Of a stretch of DNA of 64,000 nucleotides, positions 24,990 to 33,979 are shown piece by piece. Position numbers and translations under genes: made by a program. The DNA comes from RUG695 sp050943135 (lineage in GTDB: Bacteria; Planctomycetota; Planctomycetia; Pirellulales; Thermoguttaceae), in NCBI GenBank assembly GCA_050943135.1, contig JBMNOP010000005.1:62001-126000 (forward strand). The letters are read 5' to 3'. Position 1 is the first letter of the stretch, and each line of letters starts with the position of its first letter. Below the pieces are notes generated by a model. It saw only the letters and a list, made by a program, of their open reading frames with translations, searched no databases and was not told the DNA's origin.

Positions 24990-26149
24990 TCACACCACTC
25001 CTCGATCGGGTCTGCGACGATGGTTCGTGCCGCTTTCGCCTGCAACGCCTCGATTTCCTCTTTGGCCACGTCGAGCTCGTCTTGAGTCAGGAGAACGTCG
25101 ATATCGAAATGAAATGCGCGCGAGGCACCCGGCTCGAGCGTGACAACCCGTCCATGCTTCTTTTCGAAAGAACGTGTGTTCGGGAAATTCACGCACGGCT
25201 CGATCCCGGTGACATAGGTATCGCCGTTCGGACGCATCAGCTTCCAGATCAGGAAGTGGGGGAACTCCCTCTTGCTGAACGAGAGGGAGAGCCCCCGGTC
25301 CTTTTGTGCGTTGATCAGAAGGACGCGCGTCTGTCCTTCGGCGTCGGCCGCCACCTCGAAGAGATAACAGTTCTCGGGAGAGCCGGGGGTTTCGGGGAGG
25401 CAGACGTCCCACTTTTCCAGGTTTGCCTTAGCGCTCGCTTCCCGAGGGGTCATCTTCTCAAAAGGAACCATAATTTGCGCGCCCGGAGTAATGAAAGGGA
25501 AACCGATGTTGATGTGGTAAAGGAGCTCGAACTCGGCCGGAACGCTCCCTGAATTGATGACCTCGTCTTGCACACGGAGTTTTGAGGAACCCACATTGGT
25601 CGTGTACGAGACTTTCAGCGCCAACTTGTTCGAAAAGAGAGCCGCCTCGTCGACGATTCCCGAGACGGTCAGTTCTCCGGTTTCCGGGTCGAACGCCGCG
25701 CTCGCCTCCCGTGCCGGACGATTGGTGATCCTACCATGAAGCGGATATTTTAGCACGCCGTTTTGATCGAATTCCGGCGCGCCGTTACTGTTCAGTCCGC
25801 AACGGGCGATCCATTCATCGAACCCTTCGAGCCACCCCAAGCCGCTCGGATGAAAGAGGGGAATGTGCTGCGGGTGAACCGGTCCGCGTACCGGGGAATC
25901 CCATTTGAGGGGAACATCGCCGCAGCGGCCACGCCAAAGCCCCATTCCTTTCGAAAGGAGAACGGTAAAGGAAAAGAGGCCGTTATCGACGTCCAAGGTT
26001 TCAACGCCGTCGGAAAGCCCGCCCGCAAGGCGGCGTTTTGTGAATTTGACGGGAAGCTCCACCCCGTCCTTTTGGAATTTTTCTTCGAATCGAAGTGGTT
26101 CCGAACTTCGATGCTCGGCGTCGACAACACTCATATGGTGAACCGGCAT
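24986..26149 (-). CDS. DUF4432-family aldose-1-epimerase-like protein
   Basis: 387-residue protein with the galactose mutarotase-like beta-sandwich. Features include VLLSKGMGLWRGRCGDVPLKW (62-82), the YPLHGRITNRPA segment near 135, and the C-terminal GIEPCVNFPNTRSFE that fits the sugar-binding loop. DUF4432 members are thought to act on sugars, but no reaction is established for this one. AGGGAG six bases before the ATG supports the start at 26149. Translationally coupled to the downstream thioesterase, an unexpected partner that gives no clear pathway. Confidence 0.75.
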   Translation of the reverse strand: MPVHHMSVVDAEHRSSEPLRFEEKFQKDGVELPVKFTKRRLAGGLSDGVETLDVDNGLFSFTVLLSKGMGLWRGRCGDVPLKWDSPVRGPVHPQHIPLFHPSGLGWLEGFDEWIARCGLNSNGAPEFDQNGVLKYPLHGRITNRPAREASAAFDPETGELTVSGIVDEAALFSNKLALKVSYTTNVGSSKLRVQDEVINSGSVPAEFELLYHINIGFPFITPGAQIMVPFEKMTPREASAKANLEKWDVCLPETPGSPENCYLFEVAADAEGQTRVLLINAQKDRGLSLSFSKREFPHFLIWKLMRPNGDTYVTGIEPCVNFPNTRSFEKKHGRVVTLEPGASRAFHFDIDVLLTQDELDVAKEEIEALQAKAARTIVADPIEEWCE

Positions 26150-26396
26150 GGCAAACTCCCTGAGAACGAGAAAAACGGTCTGCTCGGCACGACTGAATCA
26201 TAGATTTGGAATGCGATAGCGGGAAAACCCGTTGCGCGAGCGCCATTATTGTCCAATCGCCTGACAAAGTCAATAGAGCCTGTTGACAATCCTCGGGTTG
26301 TCGGCTACAAAGGGCAAAGAGAGGCGAGAGACGGGCTGCTCCGGAAACGGCGGCATCTCTTTCCGGCGGCAAGGAAACGAAATTAAGAGTGCGGTC

Positions 26397-26957
26397 ATGA
26401 AACCGAAACGAAAGAAGAAGCTGTTTGAAATCATCGCCGATGTCAATAAGTTGGCAAGGCTTGAAGAGGCCGCGGAGTTCAAAGAGTACACTAGTGAGGC
26501 AGACGGGGTAAAATTCGCCTACCCGAAAAACTGGTTCGTTCAAGAGGCTCCCTGGTCGAGCGATTCGAAGGCCATCACCGTCAACAGTCCGGACGGTTAC
26601 TTCTGGATGGTCGCGATATTCCCGGAGGGGACCAATCCCGACGCCGCCGCCAAAGAGGTGCTCCGTTCTCTCCGCCGTGAATACAGCCATCTCGAGAACA
26701 CGCCCACGTACCGGCTGATCGCCGATCGGTTCCTGACCGGTTACGAAATGAACTTTTTCTATCTTGATCTGGTCAATACCGCAATCGTATTGAGCCTGGA
26801 AACCGATGATCGGTCCTATGTGATCTTCTGGCAGTACTGCGACGTTCTTGTCGTAACGGGGGAAGAGTACGACTTTGAAGATATTGCCGAGGCTATGACC
26901 TATACTTTTCTGAAAAACCTTCCCCCCGCCGTACTGCCGTTCCCCGACGGAGAGTGA
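26397..26957 (+). CDS. PsbP/Mog1-like hypothetical protein
   Basis: 186 residues, no family assigned with certainty. A basic start (MKPKRKKKLFEI) lacks a signal peptide. From residue 37 the sequence DGVKFAYPKNWFVQE...SPDGYFWMVAIFPEGTNPD resembles the Mog1/PsbP alpha-beta fold, as does the final LVVTGEEYDFEDIAEAMTYTFL. Proteins of this fold often bind partners rather than catalyse. The ATG at 26397 is the first good start; the frame is open further upstream without support. It is convergent with dnaE (28-base gap). Confidence 0.55.
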   Translation: MKPKRKKKLFEIIADVNKLARLEEAAEFKEYTSEADGVKFAYPKNWFVQEAPWSSDSKAITVNSPDGYFWMVAIFPEGTNPDAAAKEVLRSLRREYSHLENTPTYRLIADRFLTGYEMNFFYLDLVNTAIVLSLETDDRSYVIFWQYCDVLVVTGEEYDFEDIAEAMTYTFLKNLPPAVLPFPDGE

Positions 26958-26985
26958 TGAGGTACGGTCGACAGGGACAGGTAAC

Positions 26986-29900
26986 TCAATCGCGCCTCCA
27001 TTGCCGCCGCGGCGGAGAAGATTGCCGGAGCGGGACGGGGATCAAGCGAAATGCGTCGTCACCGAATCGCTGACGGATTCGTTCCCGGATTTCCGGCTGA
27101 AAATGAATTTGGAACGAAGGGCATCTCATCAGTCCGACTTTCCCGTCGTTAAATTGGAGAAGGATTTCCACATTCCACCCTCTTCCGACCGGGACGCGGT
27201 ACGTTTTGAGAATTTCGTGAAGAACGACCACCTGGTTTTTTTCGCCGTTTTCTTTCAGGGTGATGCGGATTCCGCTGACCAGATCCGACTCGGCCTCTTG
27301 CGGGGTCAGGATCCTTTCAACAATCAGACAGCCGATATCTTCTTGTTCTTGGTATTTTCGGCTTTGATCGATTTGTCCGACGACAAGGACCGTCTCGTCA
27401 GGCACAAGCTTTTCCTTGGCGATTTGATAGGCTTCTGGATAGATGACCGCATGGATCGAGTGGCAGGTATCTTCTAGCTCGAATGTCGCGAAGAGGTTCG
27501 GTCGCCCCGCTTTCGTTTTTTTTGTTTTCAGGGTTCTGATCCCGCTGATCATACCTCCGAGAATGACCGGTGTTCGATCGGGGGCCCAAAGGGCGGAATC
27601 TACGGTGTGTGTTCGAAAGGTGTCGAGCACTTTCTCGTGCTTCATCAATGGGTGTGCGGTTAGATAAAACCCGAGGACTTCTTTTTCGTGTTTAGCCTTT
27701 TCCCTGTCTTCCCAATCGGGAATATCGGGTAGTCCTTGTGTGGCCAAGGCAAGCTCTTCTTCTTGCGACACCTCATCGTCATCGAAAAGACTCCCCTGAC
27801 CTCGGAGCCGGTCGGCCGCGGTGGCTTGTGCCGATTTTGCGGCCTTATCCATCGCCTCGAGCAGTTGCGGACGGTTACCCCCCAATGAATCGAAACAACC
27901 GGCCTTGATCAGGGACTCGATACTTTTTTTGTTGACGACACGCGGATCGACGCGGTCGTATAGATCGAAAAGGCTCTTGAAAGCCCCGTTGGTTTCACGT
28001 TCGCGTACGATGGCATTGATGGCATCGTTGCCGCAGCCGCTGATGGCTCCGAGTCCGAAAACGATCCTCCCATCTCGTACGCTGTAATCACGGGAGGAAC
28101 GATTGATGTCGGGAGGAACCACCTCGATGCCCATCCGTCGGCAATCTTCGAGATGTTCGACCGTGGAGTCTTTTTCTTTGAAGTTGCGCTTTGAGATATC
28201 GCCGTTGAGCAACGACGCCATGAACTCGACCGGGTAATGCGCCTTGAGGTATGCCGTCATGTAGGCAACCAGCGCATATGCCGTCGAATGCGATTTGTTG
28301 AACCCGTAACGGGCAAAATTTTCGATTAGCGAGAATACCTCTCGGGCTTTTTCTTCGGTAAGCCCGTTTTCCATCGCCCCCTGAACAAAGAGCTCTCGGT
28401 TGACTTTGATCTTCTCTTCTTTCTTTTTACTAATCGCCTTAATGACCGAGTAGGATCTGGAAAGAGGAATCTTCCCGAGCCGGTTGAAGATGCGCATGAT
28501 CTGTTCCTGATAGACCATCACGCCGTTTGTCTCTTTCAGAACGTCTTCCATAACCGGGTGAGCATAGACGGCGACTTGCCGTTTATGTTTGACGTTGATA
28601 AAGTCATCGACCATTCCCCCTTGGAGCGGACCGGGGCGGTAAAGGGCGAGTGTTGCAATGATGTCGCGGAAGTTGTCTGGCTTCATCCGGGCTAGGAGTT
28701 GGCGCATCCCCTTCGATTCCAGCTGAAAGACCCCTTTGGTTTCACCGCGGCAAAGGAGTTGATAGGTCTCGGCATCGTCGAGAGGGAAGCGATAGGGATC
28801 AATGTTTTGGCCGGTCGTTTCTTCGACGAGCTTGACGGCATTGGCCAGGATCGTCAGATTCCGCAAGCCGAGAAAGTCCATTTTGAGAAGCCCGACTTTT
28901 TCGACTTCGGCCCCCTGCCATTGGGTCACGTCGGCATCTTTGATGACCTGAATCGGCACAAATTCCGTCAGCGGACGCTGCGAGATCACCACTCCGCAGG
29001 CGTGTACTCCTGCCGACCGTGCCAACCCTTCCAGGCGTTGGGCATAGTCGATGACCTCACGCGCGTCGGCGTTTTCTTCGTAGAGTTTGACGAATTCTGG
29101 GCTTTGCGCAAAGGCATCGGCGAGTTTCGTTTTCGGTTGATCGGGGACAAGAGCGGCGATATGATTGGCTTGCTGCAGCGGCATTCCGAGCGCTCGACCG
29201 GCATCTTTGATCGCCATCTTGGCTGCCATCGTGCCGAAAACGCCCAGCTGTGCCACATTCGCTTCCCCGTAGCGTTCTTTGACGTAGTCAAGGATCTCTT
29301 CTCTACGCTCTTTATCGAAGTCAATGTCGATATCGGGTGCTTCCAGTCGGTTTTCGTCGAGGAATCGTTCAAAGAGCAGGTCAAACTCCAAGGGGCAAAC
29401 GTGTGAAAGGTTCAGGGCATAGCAAACAAGTGCGCCGACACCGCTGCCACGCGCCGTCCGGTGAATTCCGCGTTCTTCGGCCACTCGGACAAAGTCCCAA
29501 ACGATGAGGAAGTAGTTGGCGAATCCCAGTTTCCGGATGACCGAAAGTTCCCGCTCCAAACGTGCCGTGACCTCTTCGGTCAGTTCTCCGTTTAGCCATC
29601 GTTTCGGATTGTCCTTGTATCGGCGTTTGAGTCCGGCCAGGCAGAGTTCTCGCAGGTATTCATCGGAATTCTTCCCGTCGGGGGGAATAAATTCCGGGAA
29701 AAAGCGTTTACCAAGTTCGAGTTTCAGGTGACAGCGATCGGCGATCTCGCAGGAACGGCGCACGGCATCTTCGTGGCCCGGAAGCGCCGCCACCATTTCA
29801 CGGCCGCTCCGGAGAAAGAATTGGTCCGACTCCATTCGCATGCGGTTGACATCGGTCCGGAACGACTTCGTATTGATACACAGAAGGAGATCTTGTGTAT

Positions 29901-30678
29901 CGGCATCTTCTCGGAGGATGTAGTGAACGTCGTTAGTAGCGACTGTCGGGATCTCGAGTTCTGTTGCGATTCGGGCGAGGGGTTCCAAAACCATCTTCTG
30001 CTCTTCCAGACCGTGACCTTGCAGTTCGATATAATAACGATCGCCGAAGAGCTCTTTGTACCACGCCGCCGCCTTTTTGGCGCGGTCATACGCATCGGAG
30101 GAGAGGTTTCCCAGAAGGAGTGTTTGGGAAAGTTCCCCTCCCAGACAGCCCGAAAGGCAGATGAGCCCCTCGTTGTATTCCCGAAGAAGCTCTTTGTCGA
30201 TACGGGGTTTGTAATAAAAACCTTCCTTGAAAGCCCGCGTCGAGAGAACCATGAGGTTGCGAAACCCCGTTTCGTTCATTGCCAGGAGCGTCAGATGGTG
30301 GCTCGCCGTTTTTTGGGTCCCGGCGGTCTTGTCGGTCCGGCTTCCCGGGGCAACGTACGCCTCGTAACCGATGATCGGTTTGATTCCGGCGGCTTCGCAC
30401 TTTTGATAAAATTCGAGTGACCCGTACATGTTCCCGTGGTCGGTCAGCGCCAGGGCGGTCATCCCGAGTTCTTTAGCACGTTTGATTAGCTTGTCTGGCT
30501 TTCCCAGACCGTCAAGAAGCGAGTAGTGAGAGTGAACGTGCAGGTGGGTAAAGGGGACATGATTCGGGTCTGCAGCCACTCCCTCAGACGAATTCACCGC
30601 TTCTTCGGTGCTTTCAAGTTCCTCTTCTTCCATCGCCATTTCGTCGGAAATATATTCCATTCCGTCAATGTCACTCAT
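26986..30678 (-). CDS. dnaE: DNA polymerase III alpha subunit
   Basis: Replicative polymerase, 1230 residues, about the usual DnaE length. The PHP domain begins at residue 44 (THLHVHSHYSLLDGLG), and the polymerase palm has EAPDIDIDFDKERREE with the catalytic aspartates. Fingers, helix-hairpin-helix and the OB fold (TPVILGGMISGIRTLKTKK) follow in order. The first 42 residues are an acidic extension not seen in most DnaE. Histidines of the PHP metal site (HLHVHSH, TDHGNMYG) are kept, so the PHP domain may still bind metal and proofread. It is a single gene with its own divergent upstream region of 442 bases. Confidence 0.96.
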   Translation of the reverse strand: MSDIDGMEYISDEMAMEEEELESTEEAVNSSEGVAADPNHVPFTHLHVHSHYSLLDGLGKPDKLIKRAKELGMTALALTDHGNMYGSLEFYQKCEAAGIKPIIGYEAYVAPGSRTDKTAGTQKTASHHLTLLAMNETGFRNLMVLSTRAFKEGFYYKPRIDKELLREYNEGLICLSGCLGGELSQTLLLGNLSSDAYDRAKKAAAWYKELFGDRYYIELQGHGLEEQKMVLEPLARIATELEIPTVATNDVHYILREDADTQDLLLCINTKSFRTDVNRMRMESDQFFLRSGREMVAALPGHEDAVRRSCEIADRCHLKLELGKRFFPEFIPPDGKNSDEYLRELCLAGLKRRYKDNPKRWLNGELTEEVTARLERELSVIRKLGFANYFLIVWDFVRVAEERGIHRTARGSGVGALVCYALNLSHVCPLEFDLLFERFLDENRLEAPDIDIDFDKERREEILDYVKERYGEANVAQLGVFGTMAAKMAIKDAGRALGMPLQQANHIAALVPDQPKTKLADAFAQSPEFVKLYEENADAREVIDYAQRLEGLARSAGVHACGVVISQRPLTEFVPIQVIKDADVTQWQGAEVEKVGLLKMDFLGLRNLTILANAVKLVEETTGQNIDPYRFPLDDAETYQLLCRGETKGVFQLESKGMRQLLARMKPDNFRDIIATLALYRPGPLQGGMVDDFINVKHKRQVAVYAHPVMEDVLKETNGVMVYQEQIMRIFNRLGKIPLSRSYSVIKAISKKKEEKIKVNRELFVQGAMENGLTEEKAREVFSLIENFARYGFNKSHSTAYALVAYMTAYLKAHYPVEFMASLLNGDISKRNFKEKDSTVEHLEDCRRMGIEVVPPDINRSSRDYSVRDGRIVFGLGAISGCGNDAINAIVRERETNGAFKSLFDLYDRVDPRVVNKKSIESLIKAGCFDSLGGNRPQLLEAMDKAAKSAQATAADRLRGQGSLFDDDEVSQEEELALATQGLPDIPDWEDREKAKHEKEVLGFYLTAHPLMKHEKVLDTFRTHTVDSALWAPDRTPVILGGMISGIRTLKTKKTKAGRPNLFATFELEDTCHSIHAVIYPEAYQIAKEKLVPDETVLVVGQIDQSRKYQEQEDIGCLIVERILTPQEAESDLVSGIRITLKENGEKNQVVVLHEILKTYRVPVGRGWNVEILLQFNDGKVGLMRCPSFQIHFQPEIRERIRQRFGDDAFRLIPVPLRQSSPPRRQWRRD

Positions 30679-31120
30679 CGGTCATCCTTGTTCTGTGCTT
30701 GTTCTGTGCTTGATTTTCAGACTTGCTTCACAATGTTCCGGAAGAAAAGCTTTCAGCGCGACCCGCGCCCCGGTCGGAATTATTCCAAACATACCCAATA
30801 TACGGCGTTCGTCTCCGCTTTTCAAGGGAGGAGAAAATTTTTTGTCCCATTTGATTTTTTTGGGGGAACCGTTAGAATGGGAGGAATTCCCCTGCAGGTT
30901 GGTTTTTGGATCCGGATTTTCCGAATGGAAAGCTGCCCGCCGCGGACGGGTATCCGAGAGTCGAACGCTTGCTGCTTCGGTTTCGGTCCTTCCGGCTCTT
31001 GGGGAGCTTAAACAGCTGAGTTGTGCGATACGTTTCTCCCTTCCGAACCTTTCGGCCGGGCGGGCGTTTCCACCCCGTGTAGATAGTCGAGTGCAATGTA
31101 ACGATTTAAGGAGTAATTTT
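30679..31120. other. Divergent intergenic region (442 bp) between dnaE and the isomerase gene
   Basis: No gene seen; open frames through it continue from other genes or lack start signals. It holds the predicted rightward promoter at 30851-30878, which would give the isomerase gene a leader of about 235 bases. I found no recognisable riboswitch motif in that leader. Confidence 0.55.
30851..30878 (+). promoter_or_regulatory. Sigma-70-type promoter for the isomerase gene
   Basis: TTGATT at 30851-30856, 16-base spacer, TAGAAT at 30873-30878. Same 16-base spacing as the other promoters found in this window. Confidence 0.5.
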
Positions 31121-32140
31121 ATGGCGCGTCATATCACGTTGATTACCGGTCAGTGGGGGGATTTGAGTGCGGAAAAACTTTTTGAGCTGATGTCCGGAAT
31201 CGGTTATGAAGGTCTGGAACTGGCTTGTGGTGGCGATCATTTTGATGTCCGTCGGGCGATGACGGAACCCGACTATTGCGAAAAGAAGCGTGCTCAACTC
31301 AAAAAGTATCATCTGGACTGTTGGGCGATCAGCAATCACTGCCTGGGGCAGGTGATACTCGACCAACTCGACGAGCGCCATAAGGCCATCGTTCCGGATT
31401 ACGTCTGGGGTGATGGCGATCCGGAAGGAGTTTGGCGTCGTGCGGCCGAAGAAATGAAAGATGCCGCCCGCGCTGCCAAGAAGTTCGGTGTCGAAATTGT
31501 GACCGGCTTCACCGGCTCCTCGATTTGGCCTTACCTTTATTCGTTCCCGCCGGTTCCGCAGAAGTGGATCGATGACGGTTTCAAACTCCTTAAAGAACGT
31601 TGGACTCCGATTCTCGACGTTTTCCAAGAAGAAGGGGTAAAATTTGCCCTCGAAGTCCATCCGACCGAAATCGCGTTCGATATCCATTCCGCCCAAATGG
31701 CCTTGGATGCCCTCGACAACCACCCGGCCTTCGGCTTCAACTTTGACCCGAGCCATCTGATCTGGCAGGGAATGAAACCGGAACAGTTCATCTACGCGTT
31801 CCCGGACCGTATTTTCCACGTTCACATGAAAGATGCCGGCTTGCAGCTTGATGGTCGGAACGGGGTGCTCTGCAGTCACGTCAACTTCGGTGATGTCCGT
31901 CGCGGCTGGGATTTCCGTTCGTTGGGGCACGGTGATGTTAATTTCGAAGAGATCATTCGCGCACTTAATCACATCGACTATTGCGGACCGCTTTCCGTTG
32001 AGTGGGAAGATTCCGGTATGGACCGCATCTTCGGCGCGACTGAAGCGTTCGAGTTTGTCAAGAAGATCAATTTCTCACCGAGTAAGATTGCCTTTGACGG
32101 TCAGTTCGACACCGCGGTGAAAAATCAGGCAAAAGTCTGA
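31121..32140 (+). CDS. Sugar phosphate isomerase/epimerase (xylose isomerase-like TIM barrel)
   Basis: 339-residue TIM-barrel enzyme of the AP-endonuclease-2/xylose-isomerase-like family. Metal ligands are visible at the expected strand ends: the glutamate in LEVHPTE, FDPSH, HVHMKD and the final SVEWED. No signal peptide. The start is set by TAAGGAG eight bases before the ATG at 31121; the open frame extends about 170 codons upstream through non-coding sequence. A monocistronic unit: promoter at 30851 and a strong terminator at 32165. The exact sugar is unknown. Confidence 0.88.
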   Translation: MARHITLITGQWGDLSAEKLFELMSGIGYEGLELACGGDHFDVRRAMTEPDYCEKKRAQLKKYHLDCWAISNHCLGQVILDQLDERHKAIVPDYVWGDGDPEGVWRRAAEEMKDAARAAKKFGVEIVTGFTGSSIWPYLYSFPPVPQKWIDDGFKLLKERWTPILDVFQEEGVKFALEVHPTEIAFDIHSAQMALDALDNHPAFGFNFDPSHLIWQGMKPEQFIYAFPDRIFHVHMKDAGLQLDGRNGVLCSHVNFGDVRRGWDFRSLGHGDVNFEEIIRALNHIDYCGPLSVEWEDSGMDRIFGATEAFEFVKKINFSPSKIAFDGQFDTAVKNQAKV

Positions 32141-32164
32141 ACTCTCTGTTTTTGTTCGCTCCTC

Positions 32165-32194
32165 CCCCCGCAGTCGTGCGGGGGGCCGTTTTTC
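32165..32194 (+). terminator. Rho-independent terminator of the isomerase gene
   Basis: Perfect 9-bp stem CCCCCCGCA / TGCGGGGGG (32165-32173 with 32178-32186), four-base loop, then CCGTTTTT. Confidence 0.88.
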
Positions 32195-32285
32195 ACCCTC
32201 ATACCTCTCCCATTCTTTCGCCGGTCTTTGTAGGAGTCAAAAGTCTGCCGGCCATCAATGGTTTTCCCCGATTCAAATACACGAA

Positions 32286-32816
32286 ATGTCCGAAAACAGC
32301 CCTCATCACCATCGTCCCCCTCACCGAAATGCCGATTCGTCCGGTTCCGTTTCGTCGCATCGTCGTCAGCATCGTCGTTCCGTTGATGCCGTTTACGAGA
32401 TGCAGAAAGCACAAATCAGTGAGATCATTACTCAAAATATCGGTCTTCTGCAGTACGCCGCCAGGCGCCTTTTGCTTTTTTGGGGTCTTGTCGGTTTTGT
32501 CTTGACTGCTCTGTGCTTCGCTCTGGGATGGCTGCACTACGGTGCCGGAGTCGCCCGGCTTTCAGTGTTTTGTATCGCGTTTTTCGGTGTCTGGCTTCTC
32601 GGCGTTGAGCTTTTTTACCTCCACCAGACGAAAGTCATTCATCTGAAAGCCCTGTTGCAGTTCCAAGAGACCCGCATCGACGCGCTGAAGATTTCTCTTG
32701 CGCGCCAGGAGAGAAAGATTGAAGAGTTGTTCGAAAAACTGCGCGAAGATGGAGCCGGGGCGAAAGAAGGGAAAGGGGCGGCACAAGCCCCGACCGCCGA
32801 AAACTCTCCGGGTTGA
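32286..32816 (+). CDS. Two-helix membrane protein with C-terminal coiled coil
   Basis: 176 residues, no family recognised. The first 35 residues are His/Arg/Ser rich. Two hydrophobic helices lie at about 64-86 (LFWGLVGFVLTALCFALGWL) and 90-110 (LSVFCIAFFGVWLLGVEL). After them comes a heptad-like stretch (LKALLQFQETRIDALKISLA then EERKIEELFEKL-type residues) and an Ala/Gly-rich tail. Both ends should be cytoplasmic. The ATG lacks a strong ribosome binding site, so the start may be further in. Convergent with the next gene after 124 bases. Confidence 0.55.
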   Translation: MSENSPHHHRPPHRNADSSGSVSSHRRQHRRSVDAVYEMQKAQISEIITQNIGLLQYAARRLLLFWGLVGFVLTALCFALGWLHYGAGVARLSVFCIAFFGVWLLGVELFYLHQTKVIHLKALLQFQETRIDALKISLARQERKIEELFEKLREDGAGAKEGKGAAQAPTAENSPG

Positions 32817-32940
32817 CCTGAGCGAATTCCGTCGTATAAAAGCGGTGTCTTTCCGATAGAGAAGACGCCACCTTTGCGTCTTGGACGAATCTATCCGTGC
32901 CTTTGTCTTCCAGGTGCTGTGTCGAGGCAGGGGGGAACAT

Positions 32941-33786
32941 TCAGTACGGAAGACTTTCGTGTCGGCCGAAGAATGCAAACGGTTTTGGCACTACGGTAAC
33001 ACTTTCGGCGGCCGTGGCGAACGCTTCGAGTTCTTCCGTCTTCGGGGCGAACAGATGAATAACATACTCCGCCTCGGGATACCGGCGGACGATTTGCCTG
33101 AAGATCGGAAGGAAGTTGACGGTTCGCGGCAGGGTCAGATCGATGACCACTTTTCGAAGTCGGTCAAGCCGAGGAATATTCAGAAGATCGGCCGCGAAGC
33201 GCAGTCGCAGAACGGAATCGACTCGGGGGACTTCTATATCAGCCAGCAGATCTCGCATCCCGGGGTCGGCGGCGATAACCGCACACCGAAGGAGAGGAAC
33301 CGTTGTCCCCCTCGCAGCTAGCGGGAGCGGATCGGGGTCGGGCTCTTCTCGGTGAGGGGGCGGTGCAGACCAAAAATCTTCTTCTCCCGCAGTAGCCGGT
33401 AGCGAGAGTCGCCCCGGCTCTCGGCGTAAGAAGCGTTTGAGTTCCGGTATAATCGCTGTCTCCTTTTCGTACCAATAACGGCGCACCACCCCGGCCGGGA
33501 GTCGACCGGTTCTTCCTTCTCCCTCGCAGAGAGAACCGGCGATCAAGAGAATCGGAACGGCGGGGAAAGATTCGCGAAGTCGATCGATTGCCCGACGAGG
33601 ATATTCCCCCGGCCGGGTTTCCTGGAGGATGATGATCCGGGGGACCGTCTCGGTCTCTTCCTCGGTTTGGTCGAGCGAGGAAAACCATTGACAATTCGAT
33701 TCGGGCAAAGCGTCGATTGCCACGGATAACGGCCCGAACTCGGGTCGGGTTCGATCCCCGATCAAAAAGACTGATGCACGACTCAT
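32941..33786 (-). CDS. Protein with two receiver-like (pseudo-receiver) domains
   Basis: 281 residues. No family firmly recognised, but two halves resemble the CheY fold. The first (3-120: SVFLIGD, RIIILQE, VPILLIAG) lacks the phosphorylatable aspartate, having Q/E there. The second (165-275) keeps D216 in VVIDLTLP and K268 in VVPKPF, the places of the receiver phosphorylation site and lysine, but starts with CAVIAADPG. A proline/glutamate-rich linker (130-160) joins them. No kinase lies nearby. It could be a regulatory scaffold; the fold assignment is inference. Confidence 0.5.
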   Translation of the reverse strand: MSRASVFLIGDRTRPEFGPLSVAIDALPESNCQWFSSLDQTEEETETVPRIIILQETRPGEYPRRAIDRLRESFPAVPILLIAGSLCEGEGRTGRLPAGVVRRYWYEKETAIIPELKRFLRREPGRLSLPATAGEEDFWSAPPPHREEPDPDPLPLAARGTTVPLLRCAVIAADPGMRDLLADIEVPRVDSVLRLRFAADLLNIPRLDRLRKVVIDLTLPRTVNFLPIFRQIVRRYPEAEYVIHLFAPKTEELEAFATAAESVTVVPKPFAFFGRHESLPY

Positions 33787-33904
33787 ATGACTTCTGTGAA
33801 CCCGGAGGCTTTAGGTAAAATATGCCACGAAGCAATTCTACATAAAATTTTCGCAATGAGAAAGAGGGGAGCCGATTTCCCCCGATGGGCCTCTCCCCTA
33901 AGGA

Positions 33905-33932
33905 TTGAAAAAAGGGTTCGCCGTGATATAAT
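33905..33932 (+). promoter_or_regulatory. Strong sigma-70-type promoter
   Basis: TTGAAA at 33905-33910, 16-base spacer, perfect TATAAT at 33927-33932, about 48 bases before the GTG start of the next gene. Confidence 0.7.
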
Positions 33933-33979
33933 CGGGAGGTTTTGTTAAGGAAAACCGTAACCGACCAAGAGAGGCTTTC

